Origin: Ignavibacteria bacterium
GTDB lineage: Bacteria; Bacteroidota; Ignavibacteria; Tepidaquicellales; OLB5
Reading direction: 5' to 3'
DNA length: 8,082 nt
NCBI GenBank assembly: GCA_026417195.1
Contig: JAOADS010000100.1
Location: 1-8,082 of the forward strand
Numbering within the stretch: the first letter of the stretch is position 1; each line of letters begins with the position of its first letter. A model generated the notes under the pieces. That model saw only the letters and a list, made by a program, of their open reading frames with translations, did not search any database and was not told where the DNA came from. Shown piece by piece: positions 1 to 6,129 of this stretch. Made by a program: the position numbers and the translations under genes.

Positions 1-767
1 CACTTGATGCAGCAATTATGGACTGGAGAGCCAGAATAGGTTCTGTGATTTGTATTGAACATATAAAAAATCCCATATCAGTTGCCCGTGCAATACTTGA
101 AGATACCGAACATACCATTTTAGCCGGAGAGGGAGCATATACATTTGCCTTACGGAAAGGATTTCAGCCGGATATTCTTCATACTGAAACTTCAATTGCC
201 AAATATAACGAATGGAAAAAAGGAAACTACCGCAAATCTCAGGAATATCACACTGATGACTATAGAGTTAAATCGCTTGGAGTCAACGATGACGGAAATC
301 ATGACACTATAGCTATGGTAGCAATTGACAGAGAAGGACATATATCTGCAGCATGTACAACCAGCGGTACAGCATGGAAACTTCACGGCAGAGTAGGTGA
401 TTCACCGATAATAGGTTCCGGTCTCTATGTTGACGGAGAAGTGGGAGGAGCAGGTGCTACAGGCCGCGGAGAAGAATGTGTAAGGGCTTGCGGCAGCTTT
501 CTTGTTGTAGAGATGATGCGACAGGGCAAATCACCTCAGGAAGCATGCGAAATTGCCGCAAGAAGGGTAATAAAACTTAATCTGCTCTCAAATAAAAACA
601 GAGACCACAATTACCAGGTAGGTTTCATAGCCATAAATGTAAAGGGTGAATATGGTGCTTTCAGCGTGAGAAAAGGTTTTCAGTATGCTTTGTGCTCAAA
701 AGATGGTAATAAACTTTATGACTGCAATTACGTTATAGAGGAAAATTTTCTGATTAAAGATCTCTGA
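1..767 (+). CDS. N4-(beta-N-acetylglucosaminyl)-L-asparaginase (glycosylasparaginase family), 5' end cut by the window
   Basis: This Ntn-hydrolase of the aspartylglucosaminidase/isoaspartyl peptidase family would cleave the amide bond between asparagine and N-acetylglucosamine, or related asparaginyl/isoaspartyl bonds. The reading frame stays open to base 3 and reads LDAAIMDWRAR before the first ATG at 18, so that ATG is internal. Relative to the family, several dozen N-terminal residues, including any signal peptide, lie outside the window. Numbered from the ATG at 18, visible family motifs are IKNPISVAR (16-24), GEGAYTFA (37-44), the autoproteolysis site HDTIAMV (95-101) and GRVGDSPIIGSGLYVD (about 124-139), followed by TGRGEE. 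The expected nucleophile, exposed by cleavage between D96 and T97, is the threonine at bases 306-308. The usual HDTIG is HDTIA here. Precursor cleavage into two chains is expected from the family. It is followed after 22 bases by the amidohydrolase-like gene, so the two are probably co-transcribed. Family assignment is firm; the substrate is not. Confidence 0.9.
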   Translation, partial: LDAAIMDWRARIGSVICIEHIKNPISVARAILEDTEHTILAGEGAYTFALRKGFQPDILHTETSIAKYNEWKKGNYRKSQEYHTDDYRVKSLGVNDDGNHDTIAMVAIDREGHISAACTTSGTAWKLHGRVGDSPIIGSGLYVDGEVGGAGATGRGEECVRACGSFLVVEMMRQGKSPQEACEIAARRVIKLNLLSNKNRDHNYQVGFIAINVKGEYGAFSVRKGFQYALCSKDGNKLYDCNYVIEENFLIKDL

Positions 768-789
768 TTAGGAATTAAAAATATCACAC

Positions 790-2526
790 ATGTTTATACT
801 TGAAAATGCATATGTTCTAACTTTGAATGAGAATAATGATTTCGGAAGATATTCTATCCTGATCAAAGACAAATTAATTGATGACATTGCTGATAAATCG
901 ACTGTCGGGGAAGCAAAGCTGAGAAAATGGAAAGAATCAGGAAGTTTTGAAATTATTGATTGTACTGATAAACTCATTATGCCGCCGTTTGTAAATGCCT
1001 GTCTCAGGTCAGAAGCGACTCTGATTCATTATCTCTTAAAGAAGAGAAATTATGAAGATACAGAAGGAGATCTTTGTACTGAACTAATTTTCAATTATCT
1101 ATACAAGGAAATTCCCGGTGAAGATACCAAAAGAGATCTTGACAACATTTATAAATATTCTCTGGTGAGGAATCTTAAGTCCGGTGTCCTGTACCTGAAC
1201 GAATTTTCACTTAGAAAGGATATTAATCATATTCCGTACATAATTGACTCAATTAATATTACCGGACAAAGAGTTTCAGTATGCTATCCTATAAAACAGG
1301 ATTCTGAGGTGATAAGGGATTTCAAATATCTTAATCCCTCATATTATCTGGTTAATGAAAATCATATCACAGTATATGATATATCACAGATAAAGGAGCT
1401 TAAAAATCACGGTGTTGTAAAGCTGTTTGTGGAAGCAGCAACAAATAAACAGGTTACCGATAAGTTCAGACAGATTTTTCATAAATCTCTATTTGAATTC
1501 CTTGAAGAATATTCACTCATAGATGAAAATACTTCTTTCATTAATCCCATCTATCTTACCTACAATGATCTGAAAATACTTACAAACCGTAACGCTTCAG
1601 TGATTGTCTGCCCCAGGGATCTGGTTAATTTCACCAGCAGATATTTCCCTATAGACGATTTTGCAGGTCACGGGATAAAATTCTCTATAGCAACTGGCTG
1701 GCTCGGGACAGATTTGATGAAGGAACTGAGACTTTTAAGAAATAAATACAGGGAACTCAACCTTTCAAGTCTGGAACTGATCTTATCTGTTACTAAAATA
1801 CCTTATGGATTATATTTCGATGATTCTTCCTATTACTCAATAAATCCGGGCTCACGTGCGGATATGATATTTATAGATTTTTCAGATTCACGTTTCCAGT
1901 TTTTCCCTGAAAGACCAGATATTGAAAAGGTCTGTGATTTCATTGTTGATAATCTGAGTTCATATAATATTTCTGCAGTTATGAGCGGAGGTGAGTTCCG
2001 ATGTCTGGATCATAAACTGCTTACAGCAGATGAACAGGAAATTTTAAATAATGTCAGTTTAACCAGAACAAGACTTTATTCAGCCGGTAAATATGAAGAA
2101 CTTCATCTCAAGAAAGTAAAGGAGAGCATAGCCGAACGTATTGCTGAAAAGGAAGATGAAGCGAAACTTTTCCCGGATAAATCCGAAGAAACTGAAGAAA
2201 TTCCTAAGGAAGAGTTCAGGATAAAATCCAGAATATCAGTTTACAGACAAAGAAAGTCATCTATGCAAAACAGCCTTTTTGATGAACTTACCGAATCGAA
2301 TATTATCCAGTCTGATGACTCGCTTAAGTCTCCAGTCTTGAATTTACTTATATCGGAGCAACACACTCCAGCTGATGATGAAGCACTCATTCAGACAAAA
2401 TCTGTTGATGAGATTGTTATAAACAAACTTGTCCCTCAACGGAGTAAAGAAACTCAGAAGAAAGTAAATCAGGAAAGTAAAATAGAACTACCTAAAGATG
2501 TAAAACTCAGATTTGGAGATGATTAA
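790..2526 (+). CDS. Amidohydrolase-superfamily-fold protein lacking the metal-binding residues, with a charged C-terminal tail (probable pseudoenzyme)
   Basis: The protein has 578 residues. Residues 1-67 look like the composite beta domain of SsnA/TrzN/SAH-deaminase-type amidohydrolases (ILENAYVLTLNE, then LIMPPFVNA where relatives read MPGxVNAHTH). GVLYLNE (132-138) matches the GvTT region. VEAA (214-217), CPRD (274-277) and INPGSRADMIFID (351-363) match the HxxE, HCPxSN and GxxADxxxxD segments. By eye, every metal-site position is replaced: HxH is C71/R73, the next His is L212, the next is N252, and the Asp of GTD is G303. Residues from about 424 on form a polar, glutamate/lysine-rich extension of roughly 150 residues with no match I know; typical relatives stop near 430-450. 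The start is the only ATG after an in-frame stop at 769-771; the purine-rich AGGA at 770-773 is too far (16 bases) to be a good ribosome site. No hydrolase activity should be assumed; a binding or scaffold role is a guess. Confidence 0.8.
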   Translation: MFILENAYVLTLNENNDFGRYSILIKDKLIDDIADKSTVGEAKLRKWKESGSFEIIDCTDKLIMPPFVNACLRSEATLIHYLLKKRNYEDTEGDLCTELIFNYLYKEIPGEDTKRDLDNIYKYSLVRNLKSGVLYLNEFSLRKDINHIPYIIDSINITGQRVSVCYPIKQDSEVIRDFKYLNPSYYLVNENHITVYDISQIKELKNHGVVKLFVEAATNKQVTDKFRQIFHKSLFEFLEEYSLIDENTSFINPIYLTYNDLKILTNRNASVIVCPRDLVNFTSRYFPIDDFAGHGIKFSIATGWLGTDLMKELRLLRNKYRELNLSSLELILSVTKIPYGLYFDDSSYYSINPGSRADMIFIDFSDSRFQFFPERPDIEKVCDFIVDNLSSYNISAVMSGGEFRCLDHKLLTADEQEILNNVSLTRTRLYSAGKYEELHLKKVKESIAERIAEKEDEAKLFPDKSEETEEIPKEEFRIKSRISVYRQRKSSMQNSLFDELTESNIIQSDDSLKSPVLNLLISEQHTPADDEALIQTKSVDEIVINKLVPQRSKETQKKVNQESKIELPKDVKLRFGDD

Positions 2527-2528
2527 CC

Positions 2529-2534
2529 AGGGGG
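2529..2534 (+). promoter_or_regulatory. Shine-Dalgarno site (AGGGGG) for the TTG-initiated gene
   Basis: AGGGGG lies 7 bases upstream of the TTG at 2542, between the stop codon of the amidohydrolase-like gene and that TTG. It is the clearest ribosome binding site in the window and is the reason to accept a TTG start, as no ATG is available that keeps the hydrophobic N-terminus. A second purine run (AAGGG, 2537-2541) abuts the start codon and is too close to serve. Confidence 0.65.
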
Positions 2535-2541
2535 CTAAGGG

Positions 2542-2928
2542 TTGCAAAAAAGACTCCTTATAATATTTACCTTTATTCTGATTGCTTTGGTTTCTGACAG
2601 ATTAATATTCACTTCCAATTCATATAAATTAGATATTAATCCTCCGGTCCTCAATTCTCATCTGAATTCAAGCCTGGAAATTGAAATTTACAGGATCAAT
2701 CTCTTAGGCTTTAAAGTACCGTTCAGTAAACCTGAAGTTTTATTTACAACAGAGAACGAAAACCTTATAGCAATCCTTCAGACGGCGAGTAATAAAGCCA
2801 CTGTTACTTCAAAAGGAATAACTGGGGAAGCTGTTGTGATCATTTACTCCGCTGAAACGCGTCTTGAATTGAAAAGAATAGTCATTCCTATACTTCCGCC
2901 GCCTTCCGCACAGCTTTGGAAGAACTGA
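2542..2928 (+). CDS. Small membrane-anchored or secreted protein with an Ig-like (BIG2-like) segment
   Basis: This 128-residue protein starts at TTG, supported by the AGGGGG site 7 bases upstream. Residues 2-4 (QKR) followed by a hydrophobic stretch at about 5-23 form an uncleaved anchor or a signal peptide; no lipobox cysteine is present, so it is not an obvious lipoprotein. The rest would lie outside the cytoplasmic membrane. Residues about 64-118 have the alternating beta pattern and the polar turn 'TTENENLIAILQ...ATVTSKGITGEAVVIIYS' spacing typical of bacterial Ig-like group 2 domains, with a GxTG..VV motif at about 92-100. That match is by eye and moderate. It follows the amidohydrolase-like gene by 15 bases and is the last gene of the + strand run. 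Its last 41 bases overlap the end of the convergent 99-residue gene. I do not recognise a named family; a periplasmic or surface role is inferred only from the anchor. Confidence 0.7.
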   Translation: MQKRLLIIFTFILIALVSDRLIFTSNSYKLDINPPVLNSHLNSSLEIEIYRINLLGFKVPFSKPEVLFTTENENLIAILQTASNKATVTSKGITGEAVVIIYSAETRLELKRIVIPILPPPSAQLWKN

Positions 2929-3187
2929 AATAAAATTTATAGAAAACAGCCTCTAACAATGTAAGCAGGAAAAGAGAAAAGGCCGGCTTTGTTAAAAGAC
3001 GTGATAAACCTTCTTCAGGGATTATAAACCCTATGATGAAAGCTGTAAATGTCCACCCTACAGTAAATATAACAATAACAAATATCGTGCTGAGAAATGC
3101 TGTTGTGAGGTTTGATTCGGTAAAGTTTTTAACAAAAATATAAACGAAAAATATAACGTGAATATAAAATAAGAAGACTTCTATCAT
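2888..3187 (-). CDS. Small hydrophobic membrane protein, function unknown
   Basis: The 99-residue product is strongly hydrophobic, with three likely membrane segments at about 4-20, 28-56 (long, with a central Gly-Trp) and 69-88, then a short basic tail (SSSKAVRKAAEV). The ATG lies 3 bases after the stop of the sugar-transferase gene and has no Shine-Dalgarno site, so translation by re-initiation or coupling is likely. This close spacing and the clear membrane pattern are the reasons for calling it real rather than a chance frame. It ends with TAG inside the 3' end of the convergent Ig-like gene, sharing 41 bases. I recognise no family. Position suggests an accessory to envelope polysaccharide assembly, but nothing in the sequence itself shows this. 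Confidence 0.65.
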   Translation of the reverse strand: MIEVFLFYIHVIFFVYIFVKNFTESNLTTAFLSTIFVIVIFTVGWTFTAFIIGFIIPEEGLSRLLTKPAFSLFLLTLLEAVFYKFYFSSSKAVRKAAEV

Positions 3188-3190
3188 AAT

Positions 3191-4636
3191 TTAAAATGCA
3201 GTTTTGGAAAAAAACATTTCCTTTATTGTTTTAATTATTATCTTCAGGTCAAATATAATAGACCAGTGTTCTATGTAGTAAATGTCATATTCAATTCTTT
3301 TTTCAATTGAAGTTTCACTCCCTCTCAAGCCGTTCACCTGAGCCCATCCTGTTATACCACATTTTATCCTATGTCTTTCAAGATATTTCGGTATCTGATC
3401 TCTGAATAAGTTTATGAAATATTCCCTTTCTGGTCTCGGTCCTACTATGCTCATGTCACCTTTGAGTACATTTATAAACTGCGGGAGTTCATCCAAAGAA
3501 TATTTTCTCAGAAATTTACCTATAGGTGTATATCTGGGATCTTCCTTTCTTACATATACAGCGCCTGTATGTTTTTCAGCATCCTGTACCATAGAACGAA
3601 ATTTTATCATATTAAATTTTCGTCCGGTCATGCTTACTCTTTCCTGTTTATAGAAAACAGGACCTCTTGAGGTAATTTTTACGAGAATAGCAATCGTAAT
3701 TAACAACGGAGAGAGTATAATAAGTATCATCAGAGAAAATATGAAATCGAAAGTACGTTTCAGTATCCTGTTCCATATGTTCATCGGTATGCTTTTTATC
3801 TTAAGGAATGGGATTCCGTCTATTTCCTGAACCCTGACAGAGGAAGTTATCACATCAAGGAAATCAGGAACCATAAGGAACTCAACATTCTCACCTTCAC
3901 ATGATTTCATAAGATCGTATAATTTGTCATGCTCTGAAGATGGCAGAGATACCAGAACGGTTTCAACGTTATATCGCTTTACAATTTCAGACATTTCAGA
4001 GAAACTTCCTAAATGTCTTCTTCCTTCAAGGTAGCTGTTTCCTTTCTCATTATCTGTAACATAACCAATTATGTTAAAACCGGCATATTTGTGTTCTGAC
4101 AGTCTGTCATATATATCTGCAGCTGTCTGATTATTTCCTGCTATTATTGCATCCTTGAGTCCTTTGTTTCTGTTGTAGAGAGTCTTTTCAAATTTCAGAA
4201 CGAGATACCTTCCGGCTGTAATTAAAATAATTGATATTCCCCATATGAGCACAAAAACTAATCTTGAATAGGGGAATACACGGTAAAAGAAAATAAGACC
4301 GAATGAAAACACTATTCCGAAAGTAACCAGCTTTGTTATCAGGAAAAATTCATCAAATATAAAAACTACTCTTCTGAGTCTGTACATTTTTCTTGACTGG
4401 AAAATCAGAATCCAGACAGGGATAACCATAAGGGCAAGTTTTATGTAACCACTGAGAGGAGGAACTTCACCCTGAAAGGGAAAGTAATTTAAAAATGGTT
4501 CGAAATAAAACCTTATCCAGTAAGCTATGAGAAAAGAAAGAAAAATGGCTGAAACATCAGACAATACGTTTAGAAGAGGTATAAGGAACTCTGCTGTCTG
4601 CGATTTCTTGGTGAATTTCCTGTTTATAAAATTCAT
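3191..4636 (-). CDS. Polyprenyl-phosphate sugar-1-phosphate transferase (WcaJ/WbaP-like, exopolysaccharide initiation)
   Basis: This integral membrane enzyme would transfer a hexose-1-phosphate from a UDP-sugar to undecaprenyl phosphate, the first step of exopolysaccharide, capsule or O-antigen repeat synthesis. The 481 residues are full length for the polytopic class. Four or five membrane segments span about 17-145, a Rossmann-like CoA_binding_3 region lies at about 160-270 (AIIAGNNQTAADI), and the catalytic bacterial sugar transferase domain runs from about 291 to the end. Its motifs are KRTFD (293-297), a membrane re-entrant helix at about 298-320, FYKQERVSMTGRKF, KFRSM (345-349), SLDELPQFINVLKGDMSIVGPRP (380-402, including the family's acidic DE pair), GITGWAQVNGLRG (427-439) and EYDIYYIEHWS. 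C426 stands where relatives commonly have Pro or Ala before GITG. AAGGA at 4639-4643 is close to the ATG. The sugar (glucose, galactose or other) cannot be told. Confidence 0.93.
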   Translation of the reverse strand: MNFINRKFTKKSQTAEFLIPLLNVLSDVSAIFLSFLIAYWIRFYFEPFLNYFPFQGEVPPLSGYIKLALMVIPVWILIFQSRKMYRLRRVVFIFDEFFLITKLVTFGIVFSFGLIFFYRVFPYSRLVFVLIWGISIILITAGRYLVLKFEKTLYNRNKGLKDAIIAGNNQTAADIYDRLSEHKYAGFNIIGYVTDNEKGNSYLEGRRHLGSFSEMSEIVKRYNVETVLVSLPSSEHDKLYDLMKSCEGENVEFLMVPDFLDVITSSVRVQEIDGIPFLKIKSIPMNIWNRILKRTFDFIFSLMILIILSPLLITIAILVKITSRGPVFYKQERVSMTGRKFNMIKFRSMVQDAEKHTGAVYVRKEDPRYTPIGKFLRKYSLDELPQFINVLKGDMSIVGPRPEREYFINLFRDQIPKYLERHRIKCGITGWAQVNGLRGSETSIEKRIEYDIYYIEHWSIIFDLKIIIKTIKEMFFSKTAF

Positions 4637-4690
4637 AATCCTTCAAATATAAAAATTACAAACATCAGAATATATGATTGAAATTTTCAG
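4637..4690 (-). promoter_or_regulatory. Longest intergenic gap; possible promoter and ribosome site of the sugar-transferase gene
   Basis: This 54-base AT-rich gap separates the TIGR02757 gene from the sugar-transferase gene and is the only gap in the window long enough for a promoter. On the - strand it holds AAGGA (4639-4643), very near the start codon, a TATATT at 4669-4674 that could be a -10 box, and TATATTTG at 4644-4651. No convincing -35 element is visible, so a separate promoter here is possible, not shown. Confidence 0.3.
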
Positions 4691-5452
4691 TTAGATTTTA
4701 CCATGAATTCTCCCTTCCATAGCTGCATGACACAGGGCGAAATCATACTTTACAGGATCTGTGGGGTCAAATTTCCGTAGATTTTCTGTTAACTCCACAG
4801 CGAATTTCAAATCAATTGTTCTGCGTTTTACAAGTCCTAATTTTTTTGAAACTCTTGCAACGTGAACGTCAACCGGCATTATGAGCTCAGATGAGTTTAT
4901 CCTTTTCCATATCCCCATATCAATCTCATCTTTTCTCACCATCCATCTGAGAAATAAATTAACTCTCTTAAATGCACTGCTTCCTTTAACCTTTGGGAAG
5001 AGGAATGTTTTTCCGGAAAAATTAAACTCTGATATGAAGTCTCTGATTGCATTTTCTACTTTTCTGTGCTTCTGATAATTTGAGAAAAAAATATTCTCAA
5101 GTGAAGAATGTTTCAGTAAAAGTTTCTTCATTTCATTAAAGAATTCTATAAGTTCAAAGTCTCTGATGAATCTGTAATTCAGGCCCTGAAGATATTTTTT
5201 ATCTTTCCGTTTGGAGAAATTAATTGTAAATTCGTACGGTTTTCGGGAAATCTTGTTAAAAAGTTTACTGAGGAAATTATTAATTCCTTTAACAGAACCG
5301 TAGGTATAACAGGAAGTGATTAGGCCAGCAGTTTCAATATCACATATATCTGAAAATGAATGAAGTATCCATACCGGATCGTCTGAAGAAAATTTATGTT
5401 TATAGTCTGTATAAAGTTTTTCCAGAAAAGTTTTTAAATCATATCGGTTCAT
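4691..5452 (-). CDS. TIGR02757 / DUF2400 family protein
   Basis: The 253-residue product shows the motif series of this conserved family of unknown function: DDPVWILHSF with following D..DIE (about 24-40), YRFIRDFEL (93-101), GSSAFKRVNLFLRWMVRKDEIDMGIW (157-182), LIMPVDVHVARVSKKLGL (190-207), and LRKFDPTDPVKYDFAL (225-240). Length is normal for the family and both ends look complete. The PVDVHVARVSKKLGL segment, with D195, H197 and R200, resembles the DxHxxR motif around the catalytic Asp of HhH-GPD DNA glycosylases; that is my observation and not an established activity, and I see no iron-sulfur cysteine cluster. The ATG is only 5 bases from the ATG of the divergent gene, so there is no room for a ribosome site; conserved residues near the N-terminus argue against a later start. 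It is probably first in an operon with the sugar-transferase gene 54 bases downstream. Confidence 0.9.
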   Translation of the reverse strand: MNRYDLKTFLEKLYTDYKHKFSSDDPVWILHSFSDICDIETAGLITSCYTYGSVKGINNFLSKLFNKISRKPYEFTINFSKRKDKKYLQGLNYRFIRDFELIEFFNEMKKLLLKHSSLENIFFSNYQKHRKVENAIRDFISEFNFSGKTFLFPKVKGSSAFKRVNLFLRWMVRKDEIDMGIWKRINSSELIMPVDVHVARVSKKLGLVKRRTIDLKFAVELTENLRKFDPTDPVKYDFALCHAAMEGRIHGKI

Positions 5453-5457
5453 AACAA

Positions 5458-6129
5458 ATGTACAAGGTATTTATATCAGGTGATAGAGTTCTAAAGGAAG
5501 AAATTAAAACCTTTTTAAAAAGTAAAGCTGAATTTTCCGATAAAATTGACAATGAAACAGATATCATAATAGAGGCAACCAACTATCCTGCTTCAGAAAA
5601 ATTTTCTATGATAAGTGAAACAGACATCAACGAAAAAAAAATCCCTGTTTTCACTTCATCTCTGTGTGTAACTGTCTGGGAACAGATTCCTTCAAGCAAA
5701 TATCCGGAAAGACTTATTGGAATAGGTTTATATAATACATTCTCAGAAAACGGATTTGTTGAAATTGCACCTTCAAGATTAACTGATCCGGAAATACTGG
5801 ATAAAGCTGAAAAATTTCTTAAAGACCTCAGTATAGGATATTCTGTTGTCCCTGACAGAGTAGGGCTTATTTTCCCAAGAGTCATCTCTATGATAATAAA
5901 TGAAGCTGCACAACTGTATTCTGAAAAAATTGCAAGTAAAGAAGACATAGACACAGCAATGAAGCTCGGAACGAATTATCCATACGGACCGCTTGAATGG
6001 GCAGACAGACTCGGAATCGGTCTTGTGACAGAAATACTTTCAGCTCTTCAGAAACATTTCGGTGAAGACCGCTACAGGGTTCATCCGCTCCTGAAGGAAA
6101 TGTCATCTCTCGGCCTTAAATTCTATTAA
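5458..6129 (+). CDS. Shortened 3-hydroxyacyl-CoA dehydrogenase-like protein lacking the NAD motif and catalytic His
   Basis: The 223-residue product aligns by eye with the second half of the NAD-binding domain and the C-terminal 3HCDH domain of short-chain L-3-hydroxyacyl-CoA or 3-hydroxybutyryl-CoA dehydrogenases (normally about 280-310 residues). PERLIGIGLYNTFSENGFVEI (83-103) matches the PERxxGxHFFNPxxxxxLVEV segment. The catalytic His is G90, while the Asn (N93) and Glu (E102) are kept. VPDRVGLIFPRVISMIINEA (131-150), SKEDIDTAMKLGTNYPYGPLEWAD (160-183) and the terminal RYRVHPLL are clear 3HCDH features. The N-terminus (MYKVFISGDRVL) starts like a Rossmann strand but has no GxGxxG and skips most of the first beta-alpha repeats. 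Acyl-CoA or other ligand binding may remain; dehydrogenase activity is doubtful. It stands alone between two - strand units, its last 27 bases overlapping miaA. The start lies 5 bases from the divergent ATG, and no ribosome site fits. Confidence 0.8.
   Translation: MYKVFISGDRVLKEEIKTFLKSKAEFSDKIDNETDIIIEATNYPASEKFSMISETDINEKKIPVFTSSLCVTVWEQIPSSKYPERLIGIGLYNTFSENGFVEIAPSRLTDPEILDKAEKFLKDLSIGYSVVPDRVGLIFPRVISMIINEAAQLYSEKIASKEDIDTAMKLGTNYPYGPLEWADRLGIGLVTEILSALQKHFGEDRYRVHPLLKEMSSLGLKFY

Noticed and set aside
192..386. 64-codon open frame on the - strand
   Set aside because: It is antisense to the well-conserved asparaginase, including its catalytic HDT segment, and its protein has no recognisable pattern.
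768..977. 69-codon open frame on the - strand
   Set aside because: It is antisense to the start of the amidohydrolase-like gene, where the + strand protein shows family motifs; no ribosome site or domain.
2903..2922. Inverted repeat CTTCC / GGAAG as a terminator between the convergent genes
   Set aside because: The stem is only 5 bp with a 10-base loop, lies inside both coding regions and has no T-run in either direction.
3414..3653. 79-codon open frame on the + strand
   Set aside because: It is antisense to the catalytic domain of the sugar transferase, whose conserved motifs explain the sequence.
4644..4651. TATATTTG on the - strand as a Bacteroidota-type -7 promoter element (TAnnTTTG); a similar TACATTTG precedes the TIGR02757 start
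   Set aside because: No matching TTTG at the -33 spacing, and the implied transcription starts would fall at or inside the start codons; such words are expected by chance in this AT-rich sequence.
4881..5075. 64-codon open frame on the + strand
   Set aside because: It is antisense to the most conserved part of the TIGR02757 gene.
5583..6106. Two open frames on the - strand (5583-5954 and 5888-6106)
   Set aside because: Both lie opposite the HAD-like gene, whose 3HCDH motifs occupy the + strand; the - strand proteins show no family pattern and overlap each other.
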